64,000 nucleotides of DNA from Mesorhizobium sp. J8 (GTDB lineage: Bacteria > Pseudomonadota > Alphaproteobacteria > Rhizobiales > Rhizobiaceae). Made by a program: the position numbers and the translations under genes. Location: contig NZ_AP024109.1 in NCBI RefSeq assembly GCF_016591715.1, forward strand, positions 4,836,001 to 4,900,000, written 5' to 3'. The notes under the pieces are model-generated. The model ran no database searches and was not told where the DNA came from. It worked only from the letters and a program-made list of their open reading frames with translations. The first letter of the stretch is position 1. Each line of letters begins with the position of its first letter. Positions 1-8,232 of the stretch are shown here, piece by piece.

Positions 1-960
1 ATGGAGATGGCACTTGCGGCGCGCAATTGCGGCGGCATCGTCATTGCCCAGGTCAAGCGCGTCGCGGCTGCGGGCACGCTGCGGCCGCATGAGGTGCAGG
101 TCCCCGGAATTCTGGTGGACTTCATCGTCGAGGCTCCGGATCAGCTGCAGACAACGGGCACTGCATATGATCCGGCCATATCGGGCGAGCTGTTCCGGCC
201 GCTGCACACATTCCGCACGCCGGAATACAATGTCTCCAAGGTCATCGCGCGCCGCGTCGCGCAGGAGCTTCGAGCGGGCTGGGCAGTCAATATCGGCTTC
301 GGCATCTCGGCCAACGTGCCTCGCATCCTGATCGAGGAAGGACTGCACGGCGCCGTCACCTGGGTGATCGAACAGGGTCCGGTGGGCGGCGTGCCATTGC
401 TCGACTTCAAATTCGGCTGCGCCTCGAACGCGGAAGCGTTCGTCGCCTCTCCGCACCTTTTCACCTACTTCCAGGCCGGAGGCTTCGACTGCTCCTTGCT
501 GTCGTTCCTCGAAATAGGCTCCGACGGATCCGTCAACGTCTCGCGCCTCTCCTCGACGCCACATCGCACCGCCGGCGCCGGCGGCTTCGTGGACATCACC
601 ACGCGGGCACGCAAGATCGTGTTCTCCGGTAACTTCAACGCGGGCGCGAAGATGCGGCTGGAGAACGGAAAGTTGATCATCGACAAGGAAGGCAAGGTCG
701 CAAAGATCGTCCCGAAAGTGGACCAGGTCAGCTTTTCAGGACGGCGCGCCGTCAGCCAAGGCCAGGACGTCACTTATGTGACGGAAAGGTGCGTCATTCG
801 CCTGACCTCCGATGGCCTGGTCGTCACCGAAATAGCCCCTGGGCTCGACCTCGAGCGGGACGTCCTGCGGCAGGCGGCGTCTCCTCTCGCGGTCTCGCCC
901 GGGCTGAAGCTGATGGACACGGCGCTGTTCCTCGACCAGCCGATCGGACTGCGGCTGTGA
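1..960 (+). CDS. Acyl-CoA:acetate/3-ketoacid CoA-transferase, C-terminal part (cut by window edge)
   Basis: Transfers CoA between an acyl-CoA and a free acid such as acetate or a 3-keto acid. The visible 319 residues match the C-terminal part of the fused alpha-beta class I CoA-transferases (usually about 520 residues), so roughly 200 N-terminal residues lie upstream and the ATG at base 1 is probably internal. The stretch EQGPVGGVP near residue 123 fits the active-site glutamate region of the beta half. Its stop overlaps the GTG start of the enoyl-CoA hydratase by 3 bases, so the two are translationally coupled and probably act in one acyl-CoA degradation route. The family is clear; the substrate is not. 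Confidence 0.85.
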   Translation: MEMALAARNCGGIVIAQVKRVAAAGTLRPHEVQVPGILVDFIVEAPDQLQTTGTAYDPAISGELFRPLHTFRTPEYNVSKVIARRVAQELRAGWAVNIGFGISANVPRILIEEGLHGAVTWVIEQGPVGGVPLLDFKFGCASNAEAFVASPHLFTYFQAGGFDCSLLSFLEIGSDGSVNVSRLSSTPHRTAGAGGFVDITTRARKIVFSGNFNAGAKMRLENGKLIIDKEGKVAKIVPKVDQVSFSGRRAVSQGQDVTYVTERCVIRLTSDGLVVTEIAPGLDLERDVLRQAASPLAVSPGLKLMDTALFLDQPIGLRL

Positions 961-1727
961 GCGATCCGCGCCTCGACCTCAGCTTCGACGGAGCGGTCGC
1001 GCGAATGACCATCCGCCGGCCTGAGAAGCTCAACGCGCTCGATGCCGCGATGGTCGATGCGCTCGTGCCGTTGTGCAGGACGGTGGAGCGTTCCGCGGCG
1101 AAGGTTCTGATCCTGACCGGCGAGGGCGAGAAGTCGTTCTGCGCGGGCGGCGACGTCGCTGCCTGGAGCGCGCTCGGCGCTGAGCAGTTCGCGCGCCACT
1201 GGATCCGCGACGGCCATGCCGGCTTCGACGCTCTTGCCAGGCTCTCGCAACCGGTCATTGCCGTCCTCAACGGCCATTGCCTTGGCGGGGGTCTGGAGCT
1301 TGCGGCCTGCGCCGACTATCGGATCGCCGAGAGCCACGCCCGCATCGGCCTGCCTGAAACCAGCCTCGGGATCATACCAGGCTGGTCGGGCACCCAGCGC
1401 ACGGCTCGCCGTTTCGGCCCCCAATTGGTCCGGCGCATGTCGCTCTTCGGCGAGGTCTATTCCGCCGACGAGGCCTTGAGATTATCGCTTGTCGACAAGG
1501 TGGTCGACAAGGGGAGCGGCCTCGCGTCGGCCGAGGAACTTGCCGCTATCGTTGCAGGCAGGTCCGCTACCGCCACCGAACTCGCCAAGATGCTCATCAA
1601 CGCCGCTGAAGGCGAGGAACGGGAGCGTGTCCTGGATGCATTTGCCGGACGTATCGCCGCCGGCAGCGACGACCTTCGGGCGGGCCTCGCTGCCTTCCGG
1701 GAAAAGAGCCACCGGCCGGGAGACTGA
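957..1727 (+). CDS. Enoyl-CoA hydratase/isomerase family protein
   Basis: Crotonase-fold protein of 256 residues, the usual family length, expected to hydrate or isomerise an enoyl-CoA in the cytoplasm. Visible signatures are the N-terminal RRPEKLNALD, the oxyanion-hole segment CAGGDVAAW near residue 63 and the core motif NGHCLGGGLELAACADYRIA near residue 104, followed by GLPETSLGIIPGWSGTQR. The GTG at 957 is preferred because it overlaps the stop of the CoA-transferase and starts exactly where homology begins; a reading from further upstream would run inside that gene. It is the last gene of this rightward unit and converges on the TIM-barrel gene. The substrate cannot be told from sequence. 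Confidence 0.88.
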   Translation: MSDPRLDLSFDGAVARMTIRRPEKLNALDAAMVDALVPLCRTVERSAAKVLILTGEGEKSFCAGGDVAAWSALGAEQFARHWIRDGHAGFDALARLSQPVIAVLNGHCLGGGLELAACADYRIAESHARIGLPETSLGIIPGWSGTQRTARRFGPQLVRRMSLFGEVYSADEALRLSLVDKVVDKGSGLASAEELAAIVAGRSATATELAKMLINAAEGEERERVLDAFAGRIAAGSDDLRAGLAAFREKSHRPGD

Positions 1728-1848
1728 TCTCGGGCCCAATCTAGGCGACAGAAGTCTGTTTCGCAGGGCGGCGGCTGACCGCTCAACAGTCCCGAACCTG
1801 GGATACCCCCACGACTGCGAGCGCTGCCCGGCTGTCCAGCCTCTGTCT

Positions 1849-2709
1849 TCAACAAACGGCGCGGAAGCGCTCCACGCAGGCGTCCAGGACGTCCCCGGGG
1901 TCACGCTTCCACCAGTTCTGCGCCGAGAACACCTCCACCTCGCACGGTCCGTCATAGCCGGCCGCTTCCACCGCCGCGCGGATTGCTTTCAGGTCGGCCA
2001 CGCCGTCTCCCATCATGCCGCGATCGAGCAGAACGTCGCTTGTCTGCGCCAGCCAATCGCACAGGTGATAGCCGAAAATGCGTTCCGCCCCGGCCCGCAG
2101 CAATTCGGCGGCCAGTGTGCGATCCCACCAGACGTGGTAGACGTCGACCGCGACGCCCACATTGGGCGCACCGACGGCGACGCAAAGATCGACCGCGTCG
2201 CGCATCGTCACCAAACACGACCGGTCGCCACCATAAACCGGATGCAGCGGCTCGAGAGCCAGGCGAACGTTGCTGGCCGCCGCGTAGGCTGCAGCTTCGG
2301 CGACACGATCCGCGACCAGCTTGAGGCTTTCGCCGATGCCTTTCGTTCCCGGCTCGACCCCGCCGCAAACGATGGTCAGGACACGCGCGCCGAGACCGGC
2401 GGCCATGTCGATCGCGGCGCGGAAATCGTCCATGATCGCCGCGCGGCCGGGCAGCGCCAAGGGGCCGGTGAGATAAGGCGCGCGGCACAAGCCGACGACA
2501 CTGAGGCCAGCCGCGCGAACCCGCTCGCCGATCTCGACGGCGTGGCCGCCGATTTCGCGGCGCCAGAAGACTATGCCGCGCAGGCCGCGCTCGGCGCACG
2601 CATCGAGCACACGCTCGATCGACCAGCCCGCGCCGTGACCGTCGAGATTGTGGCCGAGCGTCGCCGTATTGAGTGCCAGCGCGGAATGGTTCCTCGAGAA
2701 GTCACGCAT
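1849..2709 (-). CDS. Sugar phosphate isomerase/epimerase-like TIM-barrel protein
   Basis: A 286-residue protein of the xylose isomerase-like TIM-barrel superfamily, which includes hydroxypyruvate isomerase and IolE/IolI-type enzymes that bind a divalent metal through Glu/Asp/His. Metal-site candidates are LALEPLHP, VAVDVYHVWWD, YHLCDW and the C-terminal CEVEVFS. The start at 2709 is chosen because it follows the DUF993 stop by 8 bases and gives the family's N terminus. It is the last gene of a leftward unit with acyl-CoA dehydrogenase, SDR and DUF993 genes, which suggests a step in catabolism of an unusual sugar or polyol-derived compound. The exact reaction is unknown. Confidence 0.8.
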   Translation of the reverse strand: MRDFSRNHSALALNTATLGHNLDGHGAGWSIERVLDACAERGLRGIVFWRREIGGHAVEIGERVRAAGLSVVGLCRAPYLTGPLALPGRAAIMDDFRAAIDMAAGLGARVLTIVCGGVEPGTKGIGESLKLVADRVAEAAAYAAASNVRLALEPLHPVYGGDRSCLVTMRDAVDLCVAVGAPNVGVAVDVYHVWWDRTLAAELLRAGAERIFGYHLCDWLAQTSDVLLDRGMMGDGVADLKAIRAAVEAAGYDGPCEVEVFSAQNWWKRDPGDVLDACVERFRAVC

Positions 2710-2717
2710 GGTTCTGG

Positions 2718-3866
2718 TCAGAGGCCATAAAGAGCAAGCAGCTTGCGCATGCGCGCGGCGGCCAGTTCGGGATCGACCAAAAGGCCGCATCCGTCGGCCA
2801 ACTTGAACACCTCCACGAAATAGGGCAGCGGCCGCATCGACTGGGCGCCCGCGAGCATGATGAAATGATCCTGGAACCCGTTCAGCCAGGCAAGGAACAC
2901 GACCCCCGTCTTGTAGTACTGGGTGGGTGCTCGAAAGATCAGGCGCGCCAGCGGCACGGTCGGATCCAGCGTGGCGTGGAAGCCTTGGATATCGCCACGG
3001 CCGAGCCTGTCGACGGCGTAGGCGGCGGCCTGCGCCAAGGGATCGAAGATGCCGAGAAGGGCATGCGAGAATCCTTGCTCGTCGCCCGCGATCAGCTCCG
3101 GATAATTGAAGTCGTCGCCGGTATACATCTTCACGCCGGCGGGCAGACGGCGGCGCATCGTGATTTCCTTCTCCTTGTCGAGGAGCGAAATCTTGATGCC
3201 GTCGATCCTGGCGGTGTTGTTTCCGATAATCGCCAAGACCGTCTCGAGCGCATCCTCGAAGCAGTCGGCTCCCCAGTAACCCTTGAGGGCCGGATCGAAC
3301 ATCTCTCCAAGCCAGTGCAGGATCACCGGGCGGTCGCAGCGCGCAAGCACATCGCCATAGGCCGAAACATAGTCATCCGGCGAACGCGCCACGGCCGCCA
3401 GCGCCCGGCTGGCCATGACGATCAATCTGCCGCCGACCTTCTGGATGGCCTCGATCTGCTCGAAATAGGCTCGGCAGACATCGTCGAGCGTGCGCGCATC
3501 GTCAGGTCCGAGCTGATCGGTGCCGGCGCCGTTGAAGATGAGCGCGTCAGGCAATTCGCTCCTGGTCCTGCGGATCAACTCCAAGGCCGAAGGCCAGTCG
3601 AGACCCATGCCACGCTGCGCGGTGTCCATTGCTTCGGCGATGCCGAGGCCGAGCCCATGAAGGTGACGCCTGAATGCGATCGTTGTCTTCCAGTCGATGG
3701 CGGGGCGGCCGCCGGGGTCGCTGGCGCTGAGAGGATCCGCCACGACATGGGCCGCCGACAGCACGGTACGTGGCGCATCGGGCGGCAATCGCGCGGCCGG
3801 AATCGTTTTGTCCTGAAGCCGGTAGTCGGAAAGTGTGCCCAAGCTATCCGGCAGATGGATGATCAT
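2718..3866 (-). CDS. DUF993 family protein (dihydrodipicolinate synthase-like aldolase fold)
   Basis: A 382-residue protein recognisable as DUF993, a family often annotated as dihydrodipicolinate synthase-like. Landmarks are the N-terminal SLGTLSDYRLQ, FRRHLHGLGLGIAEAMDTAQRG, DALIFNGAGTDQLGP, and the later FNYPELIAGDEQGFSHALLG. Related N-acetylneuraminate lyase/DapA aldolases form a Schiff base, and KISLLDK near residue 213 could supply the lysine, but this is inference. In rhizobia the family commonly sits beside sugar-isomerase-like and oxidoreductase genes, as here. It ends 8 bases before the isomerase-like gene and starts 27 bases after the SDR gene, so it belongs to the same operon. No reaction is established from sequence. 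Confidence 0.8.
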   Translation of the reverse strand: MIIHLPDSLGTLSDYRLQDKTIPAARLPPDAPRTVLSAAHVVADPLSASDPGGRPAIDWKTTIAFRRHLHGLGLGIAEAMDTAQRGMGLDWPSALELIRRTRSELPDALIFNGAGTDQLGPDDARTLDDVCRAYFEQIEAIQKVGGRLIVMASRALAAVARSPDDYVSAYGDVLARCDRPVILHWLGEMFDPALKGYWGADCFEDALETVLAIIGNNTARIDGIKISLLDKEKEITMRRRLPAGVKMYTGDDFNYPELIAGDEQGFSHALLGIFDPLAQAAAYAVDRLGRGDIQGFHATLDPTVPLARLIFRAPTQYYKTGVVFLAWLNGFQDHFIMLAGAQSMRPLPYFVEVFKLADGCGLLVDPELAAARMRKLLALYGL

Positions 3867-3893
3867 AGCGTTCTCCCTGGCGTTGCGCCGCCG

Positions 3894-4676
3894 TCAGAAC
3901 CGCGGGACCAGCATGCCCGCATCGACGGCAATGACATGGCCGGTCGTATATGGCAGCTCGCCCGTGGCGAGCGTCGCCATGACGCGACCGACATCCTCCG
4001 GTTTGCCGAGGCGGCGGATCAATGTCAGCCCTTCGTCATCGATGCGGCGCTGGTAAGTCTCGCTGACCGCCCTGGTCATGGCCGTTTCGATCAGACCAGG
4101 CCTGATGTCGTAGACGGCGATGTTCTCCCGGCCAAGGCGGACGGCGAAGACCTGACTGACCATCGCGGATCCGGCCTTGGACACGCAATATTCGGCGCGC
4201 GGCTCCGCCACCGCCGTCGCATTGGAGGAAGAGACGTTGATCAGGCTGTAGAAGCGGCCGTCATCGCGTTTGCGGGCAAGCAGCCGCCTGGCCCAGCGCT
4301 GGGACAGGAAGAACTGCGCCTTCGTGTTGATTGCCTGACAGCGGTCATAGCTCTCCTCCGTCACGTCGAGCGGGTCGCCGCGCGAGATGACCGACACGCC
4401 GGCATTGTTGATCAGCGTCGACAGCGGCCCGATGACGGCCTCGGCCGCGTCGAGCATACTCTCGTGGCCGCCCAGATCGGCGACATTGCCTGCGACACGC
4501 GCGACCGGAACGCCGAGGGCGGCGACAGCAGCTTCGGCGGATTTCAGTTCCTCATCATCGGCCGGACCGTTGAGCGCCACGCCGAATCCGCGCCGGGCGA
4601 GCTCCAACGCAGCCGCAAGCCCGATGCCGCGGCTTGATCCGGTGACGAAAACCGCATGACGCGATCCGACGGTCAC
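3894..4676 (-). CDS. SDR-family oxidoreductase (annotated type: 3-ketoacyl-ACP reductase)
   Basis: Classical short-chain dehydrogenase/reductase of 260 residues that should oxidise or reduce a hydroxyl/keto group with NAD(P)H. The cofactor motif TGSSRGIG lies near residue 12, NNAG near residue 91, and the catalytic Ser and Tyr-x3-Lys appear in INVSSSNA and YCVSKAG near residue 158. It starts inside the end of the acyl-CoA dehydrogenase gene (4-base overlap) and precedes DUF993, so it is the second gene of the leftward catabolic operon. The name 3-ketoacyl-ACP reductase is a family label only; a role with a sugar-like substrate is equally possible. Confidence 0.87.
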   Translation of the reverse strand: MTVGSRHAVFVTGSSRGIGLAAALELARRGFGVALNGPADDEELKSAEAAVAALGVPVARVAGNVADLGGHESMLDAAEAVIGPLSTLINNAGVSVISRGDPLDVTEESYDRCQAINTKAQFFLSQRWARRLLARKRDDGRFYSLINVSSSNATAVAEPRAEYCVSKAGSAMVSQVFAVRLGRENIAVYDIRPGLIETAMTRAVSETYQRRIDDEGLTLIRRLGKPEDVGRVMATLATGELPYTTGHVIAVDAGMLVPRF

Positions 4677-5818
4677 GCCCGGGCTCCATGCTTGAGGAGC
4701 TCGCGGGCGATGATCATGCGCTGGATCTGGTTGGTGCCTTCATAGATCTGCGTGATCTTGGCGTCCCGGTAGAGGCGCTCGACCTCGAAGCCGCGTATGT
4801 AGCCGGAGCCGCCGAAGACCTGCACGGCATCGGCAGTGCGCGCCACGGCTATGTCTCCCGCGAAACATTTGGCGATCGAGCAGGCCTTGGTCGCACTCTC
4901 TCCTGCATCGATCTTCTCGGCGGCGCTGCGAACGAGCAGGCGAGCCGCCTCGATGTCCTTTGCCATGTCGGCAAGCAGCCACTGCACGCCCTGGAAATCG
5001 GCGATCGCCTTGCCGAACTGGCGCCGCTGCTGCGCATAGTCGACCGCTGCCTCGAGACCCGCCTGCGCGATGCCGACGGCCAGCGAGGCGATGCCGACAC
5101 GCCCCTTGTCCAACACGCTCATCATCATGTGGAAACCACGGCCTTCTTCGCCCAGCAGCGCTTCAGGACCCAGGACGACATCGTTGAAATTGAGCGCGCC
5201 GACCTGGCTGGCTCGCTGACCCATCTTATGTTCCTTCGGCCCGCGCTCTATTCCCCTGGAGTGCAGATCGACGATGAAGATCGACATGCCGCGATGACCC
5301 GCGTCCTTGTCGGTGCGCGCCAGCACGAAACCGACGTCGGCGACCGGCGCGTTGTGGATCCAGATCTTGCCGCCGTTCAGCCGCCATCCGTCCCCGTCGC
5401 GCGTCGCGGTGGTGCGTATCCCGGAAACATCGGTGCCAGCCTCAGGCTCGGTGATACAGTAGGCGGCCTTCTTCTCGGCGCGCATGGCCGGACCCAGCCA
5501 CTGCCGCCGCTGCGCCTCGGTACCATGCTGGACAAGCAAGGTGCTGATCAGCTCGACGAGGCCGCACTGATCGGCGACGGATGCATAGCCGCGCGACAGT
5601 TCCTCCATCACCAGCGCATAGGTAAGTGTGTCGAAGCCGGGACCGCCCATGGCCTCCGGAACGCCGATACCGAAGAGGCCGAGCTCGCCCATCTGCTCAT
5701 ATATTTCCGCAGGAAAGCGCTCGTCCCGATCAAGCGCCTCGGCAACCGGACGAATGACATCCTCGGCAAACTGGCGCGCCATCTCGCGCACCTGCTGCTG
5801 CGTTTCGGTCAGCGGCAC
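4673..5818 (-). CDS. Acyl-CoA dehydrogenase family protein
   Basis: FAD-dependent acyl-CoA dehydrogenase of 381 residues, the usual length. The flavin signature AYCITEPEAGTDVSG is near residue 126, the C-terminal RQFGKAIADFQ and QVFGGSGYIRGFEVERLYRDAKI are intact, and the catalytic base is the Glu of IYEGTNQIQ. The start is a GTG at 5818 preceded by CGGAGG at a good distance. It is the first gene of the leftward unit; a perfect palindrome lies just 16 bases before its start codon, a position suited to repression. Its pairing with SDR and hydratase-type genes suggests oxidation of a CoA-activated branched or cyclic acid. Confidence 0.9.
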   Translation of the reverse strand: MPLTETQQQVREMARQFAEDVIRPVAEALDRDERFPAEIYEQMGELGLFGIGVPEAMGGPGFDTLTYALVMEELSRGYASVADQCGLVELISTLLVQHGTEAQRRQWLGPAMRAEKKAAYCITEPEAGTDVSGIRTTATRDGDGWRLNGGKIWIHNAPVADVGFVLARTDKDAGHRGMSIFIVDLHSRGIERGPKEHKMGQRASQVGALNFNDVVLGPEALLGEEGRGFHMMMSVLDKGRVGIASLAVGIAQAGLEAAVDYAQQRRQFGKAIADFQGVQWLLADMAKDIEAARLLVRSAAEKIDAGESATKACSIAKCFAGDIAVARTADAVQVFGGSGYIRGFEVERLYRDAKITQIYEGTNQIQRMIIARELLKHGARA

Positions 5819-5833
5819 GATCGACCTCCGTAT

Positions 5834-5849
5834 GTAACTATCTAGTTAC
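5834..5849. promoter_or_regulatory. Candidate operator palindrome 1 (divergent catabolic promoter)
   Basis: GTAACTA-TC-TAGTTAC is a perfect inverted repeat with 7-base arms and a 2-base centre, located 16 bases before the acyl-CoA dehydrogenase start. It shares the TAACYA...TRGTTA pattern with a second palindrome before the aldo/keto reductase. A shared dimeric repressor of the GntR, TetR or similar type is inferred; no regulator gene for it lies in the window. Confidence 0.55.
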
Positions 5850-5949
5850 TCCTACGCCGGAATCGCCGCCGACGTCAAGCGGCCGGACTTCGCATCGCAA
5901 CGCGTTGCCGCTACAAGCACTTGCGGCGCCGCCTGAACTTAACTAGAAA

Positions 5950-5963
5950 TAACCAGATGGTTA
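5950..5963. promoter_or_regulatory. Candidate operator palindrome 2 (divergent catabolic promoter)
   Basis: TAACCA-GA-TGGTTA is a perfect inverted repeat with 6-base arms, 15 bases before the aldo/keto reductase start. It is the same design as the site at 5834-5849, and an additional half-site TAACTAGA lies just to its left (5940-5947). Together these frame the 160-base divergent intergenic region. Confidence 0.55.
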
Positions 5964-5978
5964 CTAACGGAGGATACT

Positions 5979-6995
5979 ATGAAGCCGTCTGACAAGCGCG
6001 TATTCGGGCGGTCTGGGCTCAACGTCACGGCCTTCGCGTTCGGAACCGCTCCGATCGGCAATTTCCTTCAGCCGATAGACGAGCAGACCGCGAATGCAAT
6101 GATCCAGACCGCATGGGACGCGGGCATACGTTTCTACGACACCGCGCCGATGTACGGCCACGGCCTTTCGGAACTGCGAACTGGGCATTCGCTGCGCTGG
6201 AAGAAGCGCGACGAGTTCGTCCTCGCCAGCAAGGTGGGCCGGGTGCTCAAGTCCGCGAAACGCTCCGGGATCGACTTCGCGCCGTGGTCGAACGCTGCGC
6301 CGAACACCATGAATTTCGACTACTCCTATGACGGCACCATGCGGTCGTTCGAAGACTCGCTGCAGCGCCTGGCGCTCGAACACATCGACATGCTTTTCAT
6401 CCACGACATCGATCGGTTCACCCGTGGCGACGAGCAGCCGGAAGTCTTCCGGCAGGCGATGGATGGCTGCTGGCGGGCATTGGAGAAGCTGCGCTCGGGA
6501 GGCGCCGTAAAGGCGATCGGCGTTGGGGTCAACGAATGGCAGGTTTGCCACGAGGCACTGAAGCAGCGCGACTTCGACTGCTTCCTGCTGGCGGGCCGCT
6601 ATACGCTGCTCGAGCAAGAAGCCCTCGACGAGTTCCTGCCGCTTTGCGTCGAGCGCGGCGCGGCGGTACTCGTCGGTGGTGGATTCAACTCCGGTATTCT
6701 GGCCACCGGTGCCGTTCCCGGTGCCAAGTACAACTACTCGCCGGCGCCAAAACCCGTCATGGAGAAGGTGGCAAAGATCGAGAAGGTCTGCCGCGCGCAT
6801 GGCGTGCCGCTGCCGGCCGCCGCCTTGCAGTTCGTGGTGGCGCATCCGGCCATCCCCTCCTTCTGTGCCGGCACTCGTACGGTCCGGCAACTCGAGCAGA
6901 ACCTGGACTGGTTCAGCTACCCTATTCCTGGCGAGTTCTGGCAAGAGCTGAAGAAGGGCGGCCTGTTGCGAGAAGACGCCCCGGTGCCGGCATGA
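5979..6995 (+). CDS. Aldo/keto reductase (D-threo-aldose/L-fucose dehydrogenase-like)
   Basis: A 338-residue aldo/keto reductase, expected to act on a sugar aldehyde or lactol with NAD(P). The catalytic tetrad is suggested by FYDTAPMYGHG (Asp and Tyr near residues 52-57), the Lys of VLASKVGR and the His of FIHDIDRF. The C-terminal cofactor part FCAGTRTVRQLEQN fits the family. ACGGAGG precedes the ATG. Its stop overlaps the MaoC-like gene by 4 bases, and it diverges from the acyl-CoA dehydrogenase operon across two palindromes, so both units are probably induced together. The resemblance to aldose dehydrogenases supports a sugar-derived substrate for the cluster. Confidence 0.86.
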   Translation: MKPSDKRVFGRSGLNVTAFAFGTAPIGNFLQPIDEQTANAMIQTAWDAGIRFYDTAPMYGHGLSELRTGHSLRWKKRDEFVLASKVGRVLKSAKRSGIDFAPWSNAAPNTMNFDYSYDGTMRSFEDSLQRLALEHIDMLFIHDIDRFTRGDEQPEVFRQAMDGCWRALEKLRSGGAVKAIGVGVNEWQVCHEALKQRDFDCFLLAGRYTLLEQEALDEFLPLCVERGAAVLVGGGFNSGILATGAVPGAKYNYSPAPKPVMEKVAKIEKVCRAHGVPLPAAALQFVVAHPAIPSFCAGTRTVRQLEQNLDWFSYPIPGEFWQELKKGGLLREDAPVPA

Positions 6996-7471
6996 GCGCC
7001 GACGCCCAGGGAAAATCGCTCACAGGTTTCGAGCTAAGCTACGAAGACGTTGAGGTCGGCGATCATTTCGAAACGCCTTCCAGGGAAGTAACGGCGGCCG
7101 CGATAGAAGCGTTCGCGGAGATGACCGGTGACAGGTTCGAAATCCATATGAGCGACGAGGCGGCACTTCAGCACGGCTTCCCGGCGCGCGTGGCGCATGG
7201 CCTGCTTGTGCTGTCTCTTGTCGATGGGCTGAAGAACAATGCCGTTGCCCGGTTTCGGGCGATAGCCTCGCTCGGCTGGACATGGCGGTTTTCAGCCCCG
7301 GTGCTTGCGGGCGACACCATAAGAGCCGAGGTGGCGGTCGCCGGCAAGCGGATCACTCATAATCCGGCCCGCGCAATCCTTCGCCTGCGTTTCGTCGTTC
7401 GCAACCAGCGGGGACGGGCCATACAGGAAGGCGAGAACGAGTTGATGATTTATCGGCGTGACATCGCTTGA
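6992..7471 (+). CDS. MaoC-like (R)-specific hydratase domain protein
   Basis: A 159-residue hot-dog fold protein of the MaoC/enoyl-CoA hydratase 2 type. The hydratase motif is present as MTGDRFEIHMSDEAA followed by ARVAHGLLVLS, giving the Asp and His normally used to hydrate a double bond of an acyl-CoA; the family's usual Asn-Pro pair between them is replaced by Phe-Glu. The ATG at 6992 overlaps the aldo/keto reductase stop (ATGA), which sets the start. It closes the rightward half of the divergent catabolic cluster. Confidence 0.82.
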   Translation: MSADAQGKSLTGFELSYEDVEVGDHFETPSREVTAAAIEAFAEMTGDRFEIHMSDEAALQHGFPARVAHGLLVLSLVDGLKNNAVARFRAIASLGWTWRFSAPVLAGDTIRAEVAVAGKRITHNPARAILRLRFVVRNQRGRAIQEGENELMIYRRDIA

Positions 7472-8232
7472 GAAAACTCGCTCGTGCCCTTTCAAGGGAC
7501 GCAAGTAGGCAGTCTGCTTCCAAGCAACGACGGAGCTTGGCTCTGCGACCGACATGGGCGCAAAGCAGCCACTCAGCACATGGAGAACTGGAGGAGTGGG
7601 CTGACGAGCGGAATCAAGATTGCACCATTGCCGGTCGGCGGAGATTGAGAACAGTCGAAGCCATGATCGAGCTCACCGCGGACTTCATGGATTGCGTCGC
7701 ACATTTGGCACGTACCTCGCCGAATGCAACATGCAAGCGCGCAGTAATGGAAGCGATAGGGCATTCCTCGATGACGTGACGGATGATTACGTCTGCGAGG
7801 CCAACAAGAAACGAATTGCCGTCGATGATCGCGAGGGCAATCAACCAGAGGGAAGAAAAGCGGGACCAGATGAAGCGGCGGGCGGATCTGCGCGTAGTGC
7901 GATGATCAGGAATCTCTATCTAATGAAGGAAGGCGTCTGACCTGGAGTTTCTATGGCGGGCAAAGCGCGGGCAAGCCGTGGGCAAAGCCGCTTTTTCGTA
8001 ATAAAATCAAAGGTGATGGTGGGCCCGGAGGACGTATTCAGGCCATTGATTCTATTGCATTTTTCGTGGGCCGAAACCAGAACGCTTCTCGCATCGTCCC
8101 GTATGGTTCCGCCGCAAATCCGACGTCGAAAGGGATCACGTGCTCAAAAACACCCTCGCGGTACGAACTGCAAGCCAAGTGCGAACACACATACCATCCC
8201 CGCGCAATGCGACACGATTCGATGGTCGCTCC
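7472..8232. other. Stretch without a credible gene, between catabolic cluster and oxygen-response genes
   Basis: About 760 bases. Several open frames of 60-115 codons exist on both strands, but none shows a recognisable domain, a convincing ribosome binding site or a consistent codon pattern. Part of it (about 7980-8120) is visibly more AT-rich than its surroundings. No tRNA, integrase fragment or repeat was found. It marks the change from catabolic genes to FixK-type genes and could be decayed sequence at an old junction, but that is inference. Confidence 0.5.

Noticed and set aside
2673..4637. Long 654-codon open frame on the + strand
   Set aside because: It runs opposite the DUF993 and SDR genes, which have clear motifs, and itself resembles no family; a GC-rich antisense shadow.
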